A stretch of DNA of 64,000 bases from Evtepia gabavorous (lineage in GTDB: Bacteria; Bacillota; Clostridia; Oscillospirales; Oscillospiraceae), in contig NZ_QQRQ01000002.1 in NCBI RefSeq assembly GCF_003425665.1, forward strand, positions 124,001-188,000, read 5' to 3'. A program made the position numbers and the translations under genes. Numbering within the stretch: position 1 is the first letter of the stretch; every line of letters begins with the position of its first letter. Below, one piece after another: positions 25,798 through 34,280 of this stretch. The notes beneath the pieces were generated by a model. It saw nothing but the letters and a program-made list of their open reading frames with translations. It was not told the DNA's origin and ran no database searches.

Positions 25798-28455
25798 ATG
25801 GCTTCCACGCAAAAGAAAACGGCAAACACGAAAAAACAGACCACGGGGAAAAAGCCCAACGGCACCCGGAAAAAGCCCCCGGCCTATGTTCCGGACCTGA
25901 TGGCCCGGGGGATTGGCGCGGCGGTGTGCCTCTTCCTGGCCCTTATGGTGGTGCTGGGAATGGTTGGCATACACGCGGTGGTCCCCGATCTGCTGTGCCG
26001 CGGCATCCGCGGCCTCGTTGGCTATGGCTTTTGGCTGACCGCCCTGGCGCTGTTCTGGGCGGCGGGCCTGCTGCTGCTTCGGCGGGAAAGGCGGGCTACC
26101 CTGCGGCTCTGGTGCCTGGGCCTGCTGCCGGTGGTGGGCGGTGCGTTCCTCCATGTGCTGCTCTCGCCCCGGCAGCCTTCCCTGGGGATTGATCTGGCAA
26201 GCCGGCTCTGGAACGATGGGGTCTATGGCTTTGGCGGCGGTGTGATCAGCGGCGGGCTGGCGGTGTTTGGCACCATGGGCTTCAGCCGGGTGGGGGCAGG
26301 GGTGATCTTTGCCCTGGCCTTTCTGGCACTGCTGGCGGGCGCGGGCCATCTGACCCCGCCGAAGGTTTTGCGGGCACTGAGCCGTCTGCGGGAGCACCGG
26401 GCACAGCGGCGCTATGAGGACGAGGCCTACTATGAGGAGGAGGACTACGAGGACTACGGCGATCCAAGGGAGGAAGCGCAGAGGGAAGCCCCCCTCTCTC
26501 AGGGCGGTTTTTGGCCCATCAACCGGCGGAAACGGGCGCCTGACCTGCCCTTGGATGACCTGCCCGCCGCCAAGCAGCGAACCGGCACCCCGCCCCAGGA
26601 GAAGGGGAAAAAGCCGGCCCCGGCGGCGCCCGCCGCGGCGCAGGTGCTGCGGGAAGAGGAGGAAAAGCCCCCCCTTTTCCAGCCGGAAAGCCATGTAAAG
26701 CGGCCGGATGAGGTTTTGGAAGAGCTGACCCAGGAGGCGGAAGCGCCGGCCTGGAAGCTGGCGGAGGACGCGCCGGTATGGCAGCCCCCCGGGGAGCCAA
26801 AGCCCCCGACACGGGCCCAACGCCAGGCGGCCATTGAGAAGGAGGCCCAGGAGGTCACCCAGACCATTGCCCGGAGCCTGGAGGAGGACGCCCCCAGAGC
26901 TTATGTCTATCCCTCTCTGGACCTGCTGACCCAGCCCAGCGGCGACAGTGCCCGGGCGGCCCATGAGGAACTGGAGGGGACCCTGGACCGGCTGTCCAGC
27001 GTGCTCAACTCCTTCGGCATTGACGGCCATGTGACCGGGGCGGTGCAGGGGCCCTCAGTGACCCGGTATGAGGTGGCGCTGGAACAGGGGGTACGGCTGA
27101 ATAAGCTCACCAACCTCTCTGACGATGTGGCCCTGGCGCTGGGGGTCTCCAGCGTGCGGATTGCCCCAGTGCCGGGGAAAATCTCTGTGGTGGGCATTGA
27201 GGTGCCCAACAAAGTTGTCATCCCGGTACCCATTCGGGAGGTGCTGGATTCCCCGGCTTTCCGCCGGCACAAGTCCAGTGTGGCCTTCTCCGTGGGCAAG
27301 GACATCGGCGGCAACTATATCGTGGGGGACTGCTCCAAGCTGCCCCACATGCTCATTGCCGGCACCACAGGGTCTGGTAAGTCGGTGTGCATTAACTCCC
27401 TGCTCATCAGTATGCTCTATAAATCCACCCCGGAGGAACTCCGCCTGATTATGGTGGACCCCAAGATGGTGGAGCTGGGGGGATACAACGGCATCCCCCA
27501 TCTGCTGATCCCTGTGGTGACCGACCCCAAGAAGGCCGCCGGCGCCCTCCAATGGGCGGTGACGGAGATGATGAAGCGGTACCGCCTGTTTGCGGAGGCC
27601 GGGGTGCGGGAGCTCTCCTCCTACAACCAGTGGGCCAAGGGACAGGAGGGGGTGGACACCATGCCCAAGGTGGTCATCGTCATTGACGAGCTGGCCGACC
27701 TGATGCTGGTGGCGGCCAAGGAGGTGGAGGAGTCCATCTGCCGGGTGGCTCAGATGGGCCGTGCCGCCGGCATGCACCTGGTCATTGCCACCCAGCGCCC
27801 CTCGGCGGACGTCATCACCGGCCTGATGAAGGCCAACATCCCCTCCCGGATCGCCTTCGCGGTGGCCTCCTCCCTGGAGTCTCGGATCATCCTGGACAAC
27901 ACCGGGGCGGAAAAGCTGGTGGGCAAGGGGGATATGCTCTGGTTTCCCCTGGGTTCCGGCAAGCCTCTGCGGGTCCAGGGCTGCTTCATCTCTGATGAGG
28001 AGGTGGCGGCGGTGGTGGACAGCGTCAAGCAGAATGCCGCTGCCGAGTATGACGATGAGGTGATGGCGCAGATCGAGCAGCACGTCACCGAATCGGAGAA
28101 AAAAGGCAAGTCCGCCGGCGGCGCCTTCCCCGCCGGCGAGGCGGGGGAGGAGGAGCAGGATGAGCTCTTCCCCGCCGGTGTGGATGTGATTTTGGACCTG
28201 GGACAGGCTTCGGTCTCCCTGCTCCAGCGCCGGCTGAAGCTGGGCTATGCCCGGGCGGCCCGTCTGATGGACCAGATGGAGGAGAAGGGGATCGTGGGAC
28301 CCTCTGAGGGCTCCAAGCCCCGGCAGATTCTCATCACCAAGGACCAGTGGGTCCAGATGCAGAGCGGCGGAGACCCCACGCCCCCGGAGGCGGCTCCCCC
28401 TGTGGAGGAGGAAATCCTAACCTTTGATCCCGTCCCGCCCCACTATGAGGAATGA
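25798..28455 (+). CDS. ftsK: DNA translocase FtsK/SpoIIIE
   Basis: 885 residues. Pumps double-stranded DNA at the division or sporulation septum. Order: Lys-rich N-terminus, membrane helices (about 35-190), an acidic Pro-rich linker (about 200-360), the alpha domain, the beta motor domain with Walker A GTTGSGKS from residue 522 and VIVIDELADLM Walker B, and the DNA-sequence-reading gamma winged helix from about residue 795 (VILDLGQASVSLLQRRLKLGYARAARLMDQME). AAGGAGG precedes the ATG. It ends the long coupled run and has its own terminator. Confidence 0.96.
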   Translation: MASTQKKTANTKKQTTGKKPNGTRKKPPAYVPDLMARGIGAAVCLFLALMVVLGMVGIHAVVPDLLCRGIRGLVGYGFWLTALALFWAAGLLLLRRERRATLRLWCLGLLPVVGGAFLHVLLSPRQPSLGIDLASRLWNDGVYGFGGGVISGGLAVFGTMGFSRVGAGVIFALAFLALLAGAGHLTPPKVLRALSRLREHRAQRRYEDEAYYEEEDYEDYGDPREEAQREAPLSQGGFWPINRRKRAPDLPLDDLPAAKQRTGTPPQEKGKKPAPAAPAAAQVLREEEEKPPLFQPESHVKRPDEVLEELTQEAEAPAWKLAEDAPVWQPPGEPKPPTRAQRQAAIEKEAQEVTQTIARSLEEDAPRAYVYPSLDLLTQPSGDSARAAHEELEGTLDRLSSVLNSFGIDGHVTGAVQGPSVTRYEVALEQGVRLNKLTNLSDDVALALGVSSVRIAPVPGKISVVGIEVPNKVVIPVPIREVLDSPAFRRHKSSVAFSVGKDIGGNYIVGDCSKLPHMLIAGTTGSGKSVCINSLLISMLYKSTPEELRLIMVDPKMVELGGYNGIPHLLIPVVTDPKKAAGALQWAVTEMMKRYRLFAEAGVRELSSYNQWAKGQEGVDTMPKVVIVIDELADLMLVAAKEVEESICRVAQMGRAAGMHLVIATQRPSADVITGLMKANIPSRIAFAVASSLESRIILDNTGAEKLVGKGDMLWFPLGSGKPLRVQGCFISDEEVAAVVDSVKQNAAAEYDDEVMAQIEQHVTESEKKGKSAGGAFPAGEAGEEEQDELFPAGVDVILDLGQASVSLLQRRLKLGYARAARLMDQMEEKGIVGPSEGSKPRQILITKDQWVQMQSGGDPTPPEAAPPVEEEILTFDPVPPHYEE

Positions 28456-28458
28456 CCA

Positions 28459-28492
28459 AGCGCCGTGAACCAGGCAGGTTCACGGCGCTTTT
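28459..28492 (+). terminator. intrinsic terminator of ftsK
   Basis: AGCGCCGTGAACC, five-base loop, GGTTCACGGCGCT, then TTTT. Stem of 13 perfect pairs starting 4 bases after the stop. Confidence 0.9.
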
Positions 28493-28547
28493 GGCGGAAT
28501 GCCTGGGGAAAAAGTTGATTTTTTGGAAGAAAAGCATGCCCTACCGA

Positions 28548-28575
28548 TTGAAAAAAAAGGGATAACTGCTATAAT
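28548..28575 (+). promoter_or_regulatory. promoter of the unknown/ATP-grasp/PHP/deacetylase cluster
   Basis: TTGAAA (28548-28553), 16-base spacer, perfect TATAAT (28570-28575), 46 bases before the first start codon. No other promoter-like sequence is obvious before the next genes, so the cluster probably is one transcript. Confidence 0.7.
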
Positions 28576-28620
28576 GTTCTATATACTCTGTTTAGTACTT
28601 GCAAAGATGAGGTCTGTACC

Positions 28621-29871
28621 ATGTGCTTTGACGATCCGATCTATCTGGACCGGGGCTCCTTTGAGGACCTTATGGTTGATACCGATCAGCACAGGATCTG
28701 TTGGATGTACCACGACATACTGTCCCACCCCAGGATCGCCTGGCTGTTTGACAAATATGCCGGAAAAGGAACACCCATCCGCGAAGCATGGACAACTATG
28801 GCCTGGGTGGCTGCGGGGTACCAGGAGGACAGCTTTTACCTTTTATTTAAGTGGTATGAGGATTTCTACGACCCGCCCCAGCGCAGTGATCTCTATTTTG
28901 TGGAACGGGAAGGACCCGATGGTGAGATTCGGGTCCGTTTTTTGAACCGGGATTTTCAGAACAAGCTGGAACGGAGAGAGCTGGCCTGGTGCGAGAGCTT
29001 CCCCGTCCGCGTCAGCCAGAACGCCAGCTATTTTTTTGGCGACAGCAAGTTTGACGCCAATCCGGTGGGACGGATTCTCCAGCTGCTGGGCCGAAACGCC
29101 GGACGGGAGCTGGAGTGTTTTGACTGGTATTTTGGCCGGCGCAGCGACGGGGAGAAGTCCCGGCTGTGTGCCACCATTGCGGCCTATTTCCGCAGTGTGC
29201 AGGCCATTCGGGAGATCCTTTTCAGCCTGGTGGCCAGCGACGGCAAGACGCCGGAGGGAAGCCGCCACATGCGCGCCGATGATCTGCTGGAAATCTTGAA
29301 GCCGGTCTCCGCCCAGATTGATGAGGAACGCCTACCCGCCCTGGGGAGGCTGTTCCAGGACCTGGCGGATGGCTTTTTTGACGAACCCAGCCGCGCCCCC
29401 TACCTCAGCCGGGGGGCGGGCCGGGCCTTGACCGACCGCACGGAGACCGGGGAACTTCGCTGGCTGCGGCTGGGCAGACAGAGCGGCCGCCGGCTCCTCC
29501 GGGAGCTGTACAGCCGCTGCGCCCCCCGGAGTGTGTGGGATGTGTTCCACCGGTGGCAGGGGGAGGTTTACTACACCGTTCTCCGCCGCCCGCTGTCCCA
29601 GGATTTGCCCCGGGGGGTCTACCTTCTCTCCCGGTTTGAGGACCAGACCGGCCTGGATGTCACCGGCCTGTTCTGGCTGGAGAATGTCACTGTGGGGGTG
29701 GCGCATCTGTGCAAGGGGGAGTTTTTTGAGGAACTGCTGGACCTCCTCCTCTCCCGGCCCACCCGGGAGGCCGCGCTGCCTGCCGCCCGGCCCAGGGAGG
29801 AGACCATGGTCAGCGGATACAGCTACCTGCTTCAGGAGGCCTTTGAACAATACGGCCGGGGCATGGGCTGA
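28621..29871 (+). CDS. uncharacterised 416-residue protein heading the ATP-grasp cluster
   Basis: I do not recognise this protein. It is soluble by eye (no signal peptide or helices long enough for a membrane), rich in Trp, Phe, Arg and Asp, starting MCFDDPIYLDRGSFEDLMVD. A GAGGT site lies 7 bases before the ATG. Residues about 150-260 (GRILQLLGRNAGRELECFDWYFGRRSDGEKSRLCATIAAYFRS...) look helical, and the C-terminus (GVYLLSRFEDQTGLDVTGLFWLENVTVGVAHLC) may be a small alpha/beta domain. It is followed 26 bases later by an ATP-grasp ligase, so it may work in the same envelope or small-molecule pathway. Confidence 0.75.
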   Translation: MCFDDPIYLDRGSFEDLMVDTDQHRICWMYHDILSHPRIAWLFDKYAGKGTPIREAWTTMAWVAAGYQEDSFYLLFKWYEDFYDPPQRSDLYFVEREGPDGEIRVRFLNRDFQNKLERRELAWCESFPVRVSQNASYFFGDSKFDANPVGRILQLLGRNAGRELECFDWYFGRRSDGEKSRLCATIAAYFRSVQAIREILFSLVASDGKTPEGSRHMRADDLLEILKPVSAQIDEERLPALGRLFQDLADGFFDEPSRAPYLSRGAGRALTDRTETGELRWLRLGRQSGRRLLRELYSRCAPRSVWDVFHRWQGEVYYTVLRRPLSQDLPRGVYLLSRFEDQTGLDVTGLFWLENVTVGVAHLCKGEFFEELLDLLLSRPTREAALPAARPREETMVSGYSYLLQEAFEQYGRGMG

Positions 29872-29897
29872 GGCCGCCGGAAAAAGGAGGAGAGCCT

Positions 29898-31004
29898 TTG
29901 AAAACCGCAGTCGTTACAGACGGAAAATACCGCGCCTCCCTGGCCGCGGTCCGGGCGCTGGGAGAGGCGGGCTTTCGGGTGGTTGTGACCCAGACCCGGG
30001 CAGAGGCCACTGTCACGCCGGCCTCCTTTGTCTCCCGCTTTGCCGCGGAGACCCGGTGGATTCCCGGCTCCTGCCGGGAGGCGGACTACGGCACCCGCCT
30101 GCGGGAGCTGCTGGAGGCCTATGACCACCCTGTTCTCTTCTGTACCGGGGCGGACACCCTCAACCTGGTCAGCAGCCGGCGGGAGGAGCTGGCCCGGGCG
30201 GCGGACTTTCTGGTGGCGCCGCAGCCGGTGCTGGATGCCCTGAACGACAAGGAGACCGTCCACCGGCGGGCGGTGGAACTGGGGCTTCCAGTCCCCCGGG
30301 AATATGACGAAATGCCCGACCGGTTTCCCGTGGTCATCAAGCCCCACTGCGGGGAGAAGGCGGGCCTTAAGGCCAGGGACCGGTATCAGATCGCCCGGGA
30401 CCCAGGCGAGTATGCCCGGCAGTACGCGGCCATGCGCCGCTATGACCCGTCCCCCATTGTGCAGGAAAAGGTAGAGGGGCCGGGAGAGGGGGTCAACCTG
30501 CTTCTGGATCAAAGCAGCCGGCTGGTGTGCGCCTTCTGCCACCGGCGGCTGCGGGAGTATCCGGTTACGGGGGGACCGTCCACCTGCTGCGTCAGCTTTT
30601 ATGAGGAGACCATGATCCGTCAGGCCTACCAGCTGCTGGCCTCCTTTGGCTTTGTGGGCATGGCCATGGTGGAGTTCAAGGGGGGACGGGTGCTGGAGGT
30701 GAACCCACGGGTGTGGGGGAGCTTTCCCATGAGCACCTGCTGCGGCAGCCCCTTTACCGCCCTGTATGCCCGGGCGGCCCAGGGGGAGACCCTCTCCTAC
30801 ATGCCGGAGGACTACCAAGTGGGGGTGAAGATGCGCTACCTTTTCCATGATGGCGCGGCCACCCTGGGCTATCTCCGGCAGGGGGACTGGCGGCGGGCCC
30901 TGGCTGGGGTGGCGGACTTCTTCCGCACCCCGGAGGCCCTGTACCGCAAGGACGACAAGGGGGCCTATCGGGCCTACCTCCGCAACAGCCTGAAAGGCAG
31001 ATGA
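29898..31004 (+). CDS. ATP-grasp carboxylate-amine ligase-like protein
   Basis: 368 residues with a Rossmann-like preATP domain (MKTAVVTDGKYRASLAAVRALGEAGF), then the ATP-grasp core: FPVVIKPHCGEKAGLKARDRYQIA (ATP-binding lysine), IVQEKVEGPGEGVNLLLD, GMAMVEFKGGRVLEVNPRVWGS (metal-binding Glu and Asn). Such enzymes form amide or ester bonds through an acyl phosphate. The TTG start follows GGAGGAG by 7 bases. The partners (PHP phosphoesterase and deacetylase) suggest decoration of a glycan or phosphate-containing envelope component; the substrate is not determined. Confidence 0.85.
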   Translation: MKTAVVTDGKYRASLAAVRALGEAGFRVVVTQTRAEATVTPASFVSRFAAETRWIPGSCREADYGTRLRELLEAYDHPVLFCTGADTLNLVSSRREELARAADFLVAPQPVLDALNDKETVHRRAVELGLPVPREYDEMPDRFPVVIKPHCGEKAGLKARDRYQIARDPGEYARQYAAMRRYDPSPIVQEKVEGPGEGVNLLLDQSSRLVCAFCHRRLREYPVTGGPSTCCVSFYEETMIRQAYQLLASFGFVGMAMVEFKGGRVLEVNPRVWGSFPMSTCCGSPFTALYARAAQGETLSYMPEDYQVGVKMRYLFHDGAATLGYLRQGDWRRALAGVADFFRTPEALYRKDDKGAYRAYLRNSLKGR

Positions 31005-31005
31005 T

Positions 31006-31734
31006 ATGAGACTGACACTGGATTTGCACCTCCACTCCCAGGCCTCCCCGGACGGACGGATGACGGTGGAGGAGATTGCCGCCGCCGCCCGGGCCAGAGG
31101 GCTGCACGGGGTGGCGGTCTGTGACCACGACGTGGTCTACACAGGGCCCACGGAGGTGGACGGCGTTCTGCTGATTCCGGGGGTGGAGTTCTCCACGGAA
31201 CACGGCCACCTTCTGGGCCTGTTTGTCCGCCAGCCCATGGTCTATACCACCTGGGAGGAGACCACCCAGGCCGTCCGCCGGCTGGGGGGACTGACGGTGC
31301 TGGCCCATCCCTTTCAGCACCGGAAGGAGGAGGGGAAACTGGTGCCTCTGGTTCCCTATCTGGATGGGATGGAGACCTGGAATGGCCGGGCCAACCGGAA
31401 GAATCCCCAGGCCAACGCCCAGGCCGCGGCCTTTGCCAAGGACTATGGGCTGATCCCCACAGCGGGAAGCGATGCCCATCTGGCCCAGGAGATTGGCAAC
31501 GGGACCATCACCGTGGAGGCTGCGGACAGGACCCTCCCCGCCATTCGGACGGCGCTCCTGGACGGAAAGGGCTGGATTACCGGGGAGGAAGGCTCCTCCC
31601 TCTGCGTTGCCCGGAGCCAATATACCAAGTTGAAAAAGACCCATGCCCCCCCTCTGCGCTATGGAAGGTGGGCGGCGTTCGCCCTGAAATGTGCCTGGGA
31701 GGATCTCAGAAGAACGCGGAGGAAAGGAGAATAA
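31006..31734 (+). CDS. PHP-domain phosphoesterase
   Basis: 242 residues. The metal-binding pattern is complete: LDLHLHSQASPDG (HxH near residue 8), VCDHDVVYTG (Asp-His), GVEFSTEHGHLLGLF (Glu and His), LAHPFQH, and GSDAHLAQEIGN near the end. It would hydrolyse a phosphomonoester or phosphodiester in the cytosol. It starts 1 base after the ATP-grasp stop and its stop overlaps a short ATG-containing stretch before the next gene, so it is clearly co-translated with its neighbours. Confidence 0.9.
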   Translation: MRLTLDLHLHSQASPDGRMTVEEIAAAARARGLHGVAVCDHDVVYTGPTEVDGVLLIPGVEFSTEHGHLLGLFVRQPMVYTTWEETTQAVRRLGGLTVLAHPFQHRKEEGKLVPLVPYLDGMETWNGRANRKNPQANAQAAAFAKDYGLIPTAGSDAHLAQEIGNGTITVEAADRTLPAIRTALLDGKGWITGEEGSSLCVARSQYTKLKKTHAPPLRYGRWAAFALKCAWEDLRRTRRKGE

Positions 31735-31738
31735 TGGC

Positions 31739-33019
31739 ATGTCCTTAATCGTAAAAGTGGGAAAGGCGGGCAAGCGCGTTGTCAAGAAGTTCTTGCCTGA
31801 GGAGAAGCACCATGTGAGCTACACCCGGCGGATAGAACGGGTGAAGACCAGGGAGCGGGTGGTGGCCATGACCTTCGACGATGGTCCCATGGACCTGCCC
31901 TCCAGCCCCGATAAATTTGACGGAAAGGCCCTGACCGACATCCTCCTGGACACGCTGGGGGAGTATGGAGCCCAGGGCACCTTCGACGTGGTGGGGGACA
32001 CCAGTGAAAACTATCCTGACACAGCTGGCAAAAGCGGCCAGGCGGACTGGGGCGGCGTGCGGTATGACCACTACCCGGACATCAACCAGGACGAGCGGGG
32101 CGGCGCGGTGCACAACCAGCGGCTGCTCCGCCGGATGCTGGACGAGGGGCACCAGGTGACCAACCACGGGTACCGCCACGTCCTGTTTGGGAAAAAGCCC
32201 TTTGTCTACGGCAAACGGGACCATTTCCACGGCTTGGACCAGGTGGTGTCCGACCTGACCCGTCTGCACACCCTGCTGAAGGAGACCTACGGTTATGAGA
32301 TGACCATGGCCCGCCCGCCCCACTATGTGGATAAGATCGAGGGGGGCTTTACCAGCTACGATGCCTATGACCAGATGGGATACCTCTATCTGGCCGCTGC
32401 CTTTGACGGGGCGGGTTGGCTGCCGCTGCACCACGGCTCGGCCCAGGAGAGCCTGCGGGCGGAGGTGGAGGCCATGGTGGACCCCATGCGGAAGGTGCTG
32501 GAGGCGGACCCCGACGGATTGGCCGGTCAAATCATTTTCCAGAAAGACGGCTACAACATGTGCCGCCGGACCCCGGTGGCCTTTGGCTTAAAAAAGCAGC
32601 TGGAGCTGCTGAAGAAGTATGGTTATCAGGTGGTCACCGTCCAGCGGCTCATGGAGTACAGCCCCTTTGCCGATGTGGGCCGGGAAGACCCCGGCTTTGA
32701 AAAGCTGGTCCGCCTCCAGAAGACCCGGGGGATTGTCTACTCAGACAACCGGCTGCGGCTGGACGCCCCTATGACCTGGGGGGAACTGGCGATGCTGCTG
32801 GCCCCCCGGGGGGAGGCCATTGACCGCCGGATTCAGAAAATCCGGGAGACCGGCACAGCCCAGCACGCCAACTGGGGCGCCATGGACTGGTGCGCCGAGC
32901 AGGGGATTCTGAAGTACGCCATGGACCCGGATGGGGCGGTGAGCAGCCTGCCCAGCGCATATTTTGCCCCGGCCAAGGGCTTTACCCGCCGGCAGGTCTA
33001 CGAGGCCTTTCGGGAGTGA
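31739..33019 (+). CDS. polysaccharide deacetylase (NodB-type) with C-terminal SLH-like segment
   Basis: 426 residues. NodB motifs: AMTFDDGPMD (Asp-Asp, residues about 41-50), TNHGYRHVLF (HxxxH metal site) and MARPPHYVDK (motif 3). These remove N-acetyl groups from cell-wall or other glycans. After about residue 320 the protein contains MTWGELAMLLAPRGEAIDRR... WGAMDWCAEQGILKY, which looks like one degenerate S-layer homology repeat. There is no signal peptide, so surface location is uncertain. The start was chosen at the second ATG, since the first (31734) hits a stop after four codons and AAAGGAG lies 8 bases before 31739. Confidence 0.85.
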   Translation: MSLIVKVGKAGKRVVKKFLPEEKHHVSYTRRIERVKTRERVVAMTFDDGPMDLPSSPDKFDGKALTDILLDTLGEYGAQGTFDVVGDTSENYPDTAGKSGQADWGGVRYDHYPDINQDERGGAVHNQRLLRRMLDEGHQVTNHGYRHVLFGKKPFVYGKRDHFHGLDQVVSDLTRLHTLLKETYGYEMTMARPPHYVDKIEGGFTSYDAYDQMGYLYLAAAFDGAGWLPLHHGSAQESLRAEVEAMVDPMRKVLEADPDGLAGQIIFQKDGYNMCRRTPVAFGLKKQLELLKKYGYQVVTVQRLMEYSPFADVGREDPGFEKLVRLQKTRGIVYSDNRLRLDAPMTWGELAMLLAPRGEAIDRRIQKIRETGTAQHANWGAMDWCAEQGILKYAMDPDGAVSSLPSAYFAPAKGFTRRQVYEAFRE

Positions 33020-33072
33020 GCCGCAGGGCCGGGGCGGAGACAGAAAGACGGAACGTGACAGGAGGGATCGCA

Positions 33073-33849
33073 ATGGAGTTTATCAAGCTGAGCCTGGAGG
33101 AAGAACTGGCGGTGGTCACCATTGACCGCCCCAAAAGCCTGAACGCCCTGAACAGTCAGGTCTATCGGGAGATCATTGCCACCCTGCGGCAGGTGGAGGC
33201 CATGGACCAGGTTAAGGTGGTTATCCTCACCGGGGCAGGGGAGAAGGCCTTTGCCGCGGGGGCAGACATTGCCCAGATGGTCCACGAGGACGCCGTGGCG
33301 GGCCGCCGCCTGTCGGGGCTGTGCCATGAGGCGGCAAACCTGCTGGAGTCCATGCGGCAGGTGACCATTGCTGCGGTCAACGGGTTTGCCCTGGGGGGCG
33401 GCTGTGAGCTGACCCTGGCCTGTGACCTTCGCATTGCTGCCGACCACGCCCGGTTCGCCCTGCCCGAGGTCACCTTGGGCATCATTCCCGGCGGCGGCGG
33501 CACCCAGCGTCTGGCGCGGATCATCGGAGTGGGACGGGCCAAGGAGCTGATCTTCACCGGGGACCAGATTGACGCCCAGGAGGCCTACCGCCTGGGGCTG
33601 GCCAACCATGTGGTGCCCCGGGACGAATTGATGGAGACCTGCCGGGCCCTGGGAAAGAAGATTGCCTCCCGGGCCAGCTATGCCGTTTTTCTGGCCAAGA
33701 CCGCCATCAATTCCAGCCAGGAAATTGACCTGAAAAACGGCGCGGAGCGGGAGAAGGATTTGCTGGGCCTGGCCTTCGCCACCCGGGATAAACAGGAGGG
33801 AATGGAGGCGTTTTTGGCCCGCCGGCCCCCGCGTTTTCAGGATTTTTAA
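33073..33849 (+). CDS. enoyl-CoA hydratase (crotonase family)
   Basis: 258 residues; hydrates crotonyl-CoA or similar short-chain enoyl-CoA. Motifs: oxyanion loops AFAAGADIAQM and AAVNGFALGGGCELTLACD, catalytic glutamates in GGCELTLA and FALPEVTLGIIPGGGGTQRL. Length fits the family. The start is ATG 33073 with AGGAGGG about 9 bases upstream; the open frame extends upstream but that part is antisense-like. Acyl-CoA dehydrogenase or thiolase partners are not adjacent, so butyrate pathway membership is only a suggestion. Confidence 0.93.
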   Translation: MEFIKLSLEEELAVVTIDRPKSLNALNSQVYREIIATLRQVEAMDQVKVVILTGAGEKAFAAGADIAQMVHEDAVAGRRLSGLCHEAANLLESMRQVTIAAVNGFALGGGCELTLACDLRIAADHARFALPEVTLGIIPGGGGTQRLARIIGVGRAKELIFTGDQIDAQEAYRLGLANHVVPRDELMETCRALGKKIASRASYAVFLAKTAINSSQEIDLKNGAEREKDLLGLAFATRDKQEGMEAFLARRPPRFQDF

Positions 33850-33912
33850 GGGCAGAAAAAAAGTTGCCCAATTTGGAACCCCTTGAGAATCAAGGACTTT
33901 TTGAAAAATTTT

Positions 33913-33945
33913 GGACCGATCCCCCAGGGATCGGTCCTTATTTTT
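33913..33945 (+). terminator. intrinsic terminator of the crotonase gene
   Basis: GGACCGATCC, five-base loop, GGATCGGTCC, then TTATTTTTG. Confidence 0.85.
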
Positions 33946-34108
33946 GTGAATGGTAACGAAATCGTGTCTTAAAATTAACAAATTGGTTACAAAAATAAAC
34001 GAAGCAGTGACAAAGAGTATAAAAATGGGTAACAATTAGAAACAAAAATTTGGACAATCCTGCTAAAGCGGCGGCGGATTTTTACCGGTTTCCTCCGATT
34101 CCGGGAAT
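33946..34108 (+). other. AT-rich spacer
   Basis: Strongly AT-rich with runs of A and T and no open frame longer than about 20 codons. I see no gene or further structured element. The downstream promoter at 34109 follows it. Confidence 0.5.
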
Positions 34109-34138
34109 TTGCCAAGGGGGGCGGCCTTCGTGTATAAT
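34109..34138 (+). promoter_or_regulatory. promoter of the SleB-like hydrolase transcript
   Basis: TTGCCA (34109-34114), 18-base spacer, perfect TATAAT (34133-34138). Transcription would start near 34145, leaving a leader of about 135 bases. Confidence 0.65.
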
Positions 34139-34144
34139 GCCCCC

Positions 34145-34266
34145 TGCAAGCGCCGCCGGGGCCGAGAGAGAGAAGGACCCGGCAGCACGAAGAAGCCAGG
34201 AGAGCACGCCGGAGCGCCGCCGGACACGGGCGCTTGAAGAGCGGCGGCGGGGGTGCTTTCCGTGAC
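34145..34266 (+). ncRNA. GC-rich structured 5' leader of unknown class
   Basis: CAAGCGCC (34147-34154) pairs with GGCGCTTG (34229-34236), enclosing GCCGGG/CCCGGC (34155-34160 with 34178-34183), and GCGCCGCC/GGCGGCGG runs offer further or alternative pairing. This could be an unrecognised riboswitch, a cis-acting RNA or only stable secondary structure. I compared it by memory with glycine, c-di-AMP, c-di-GMP, cobalamin, TPP and SAM aptamers and saw no match. Confidence 0.35.
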
Positions 34267-34280
34267 GACAGGAGTTTATG

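Noticed and set aside
25351-27030. 559-codon minus-strand frame opposite uppP/ftsK
   Set aside because: Pro/Gln/Arg-rich filler sequence opposite confident genes.
34145-34266. Known riboswitch class in the SleB leader
   Set aside because: I compared with remembered consensus features of c-di-AMP, c-di-GMP, cobalamin, TPP, SAM and glycine and found no convincing match; kept as unknown structure.
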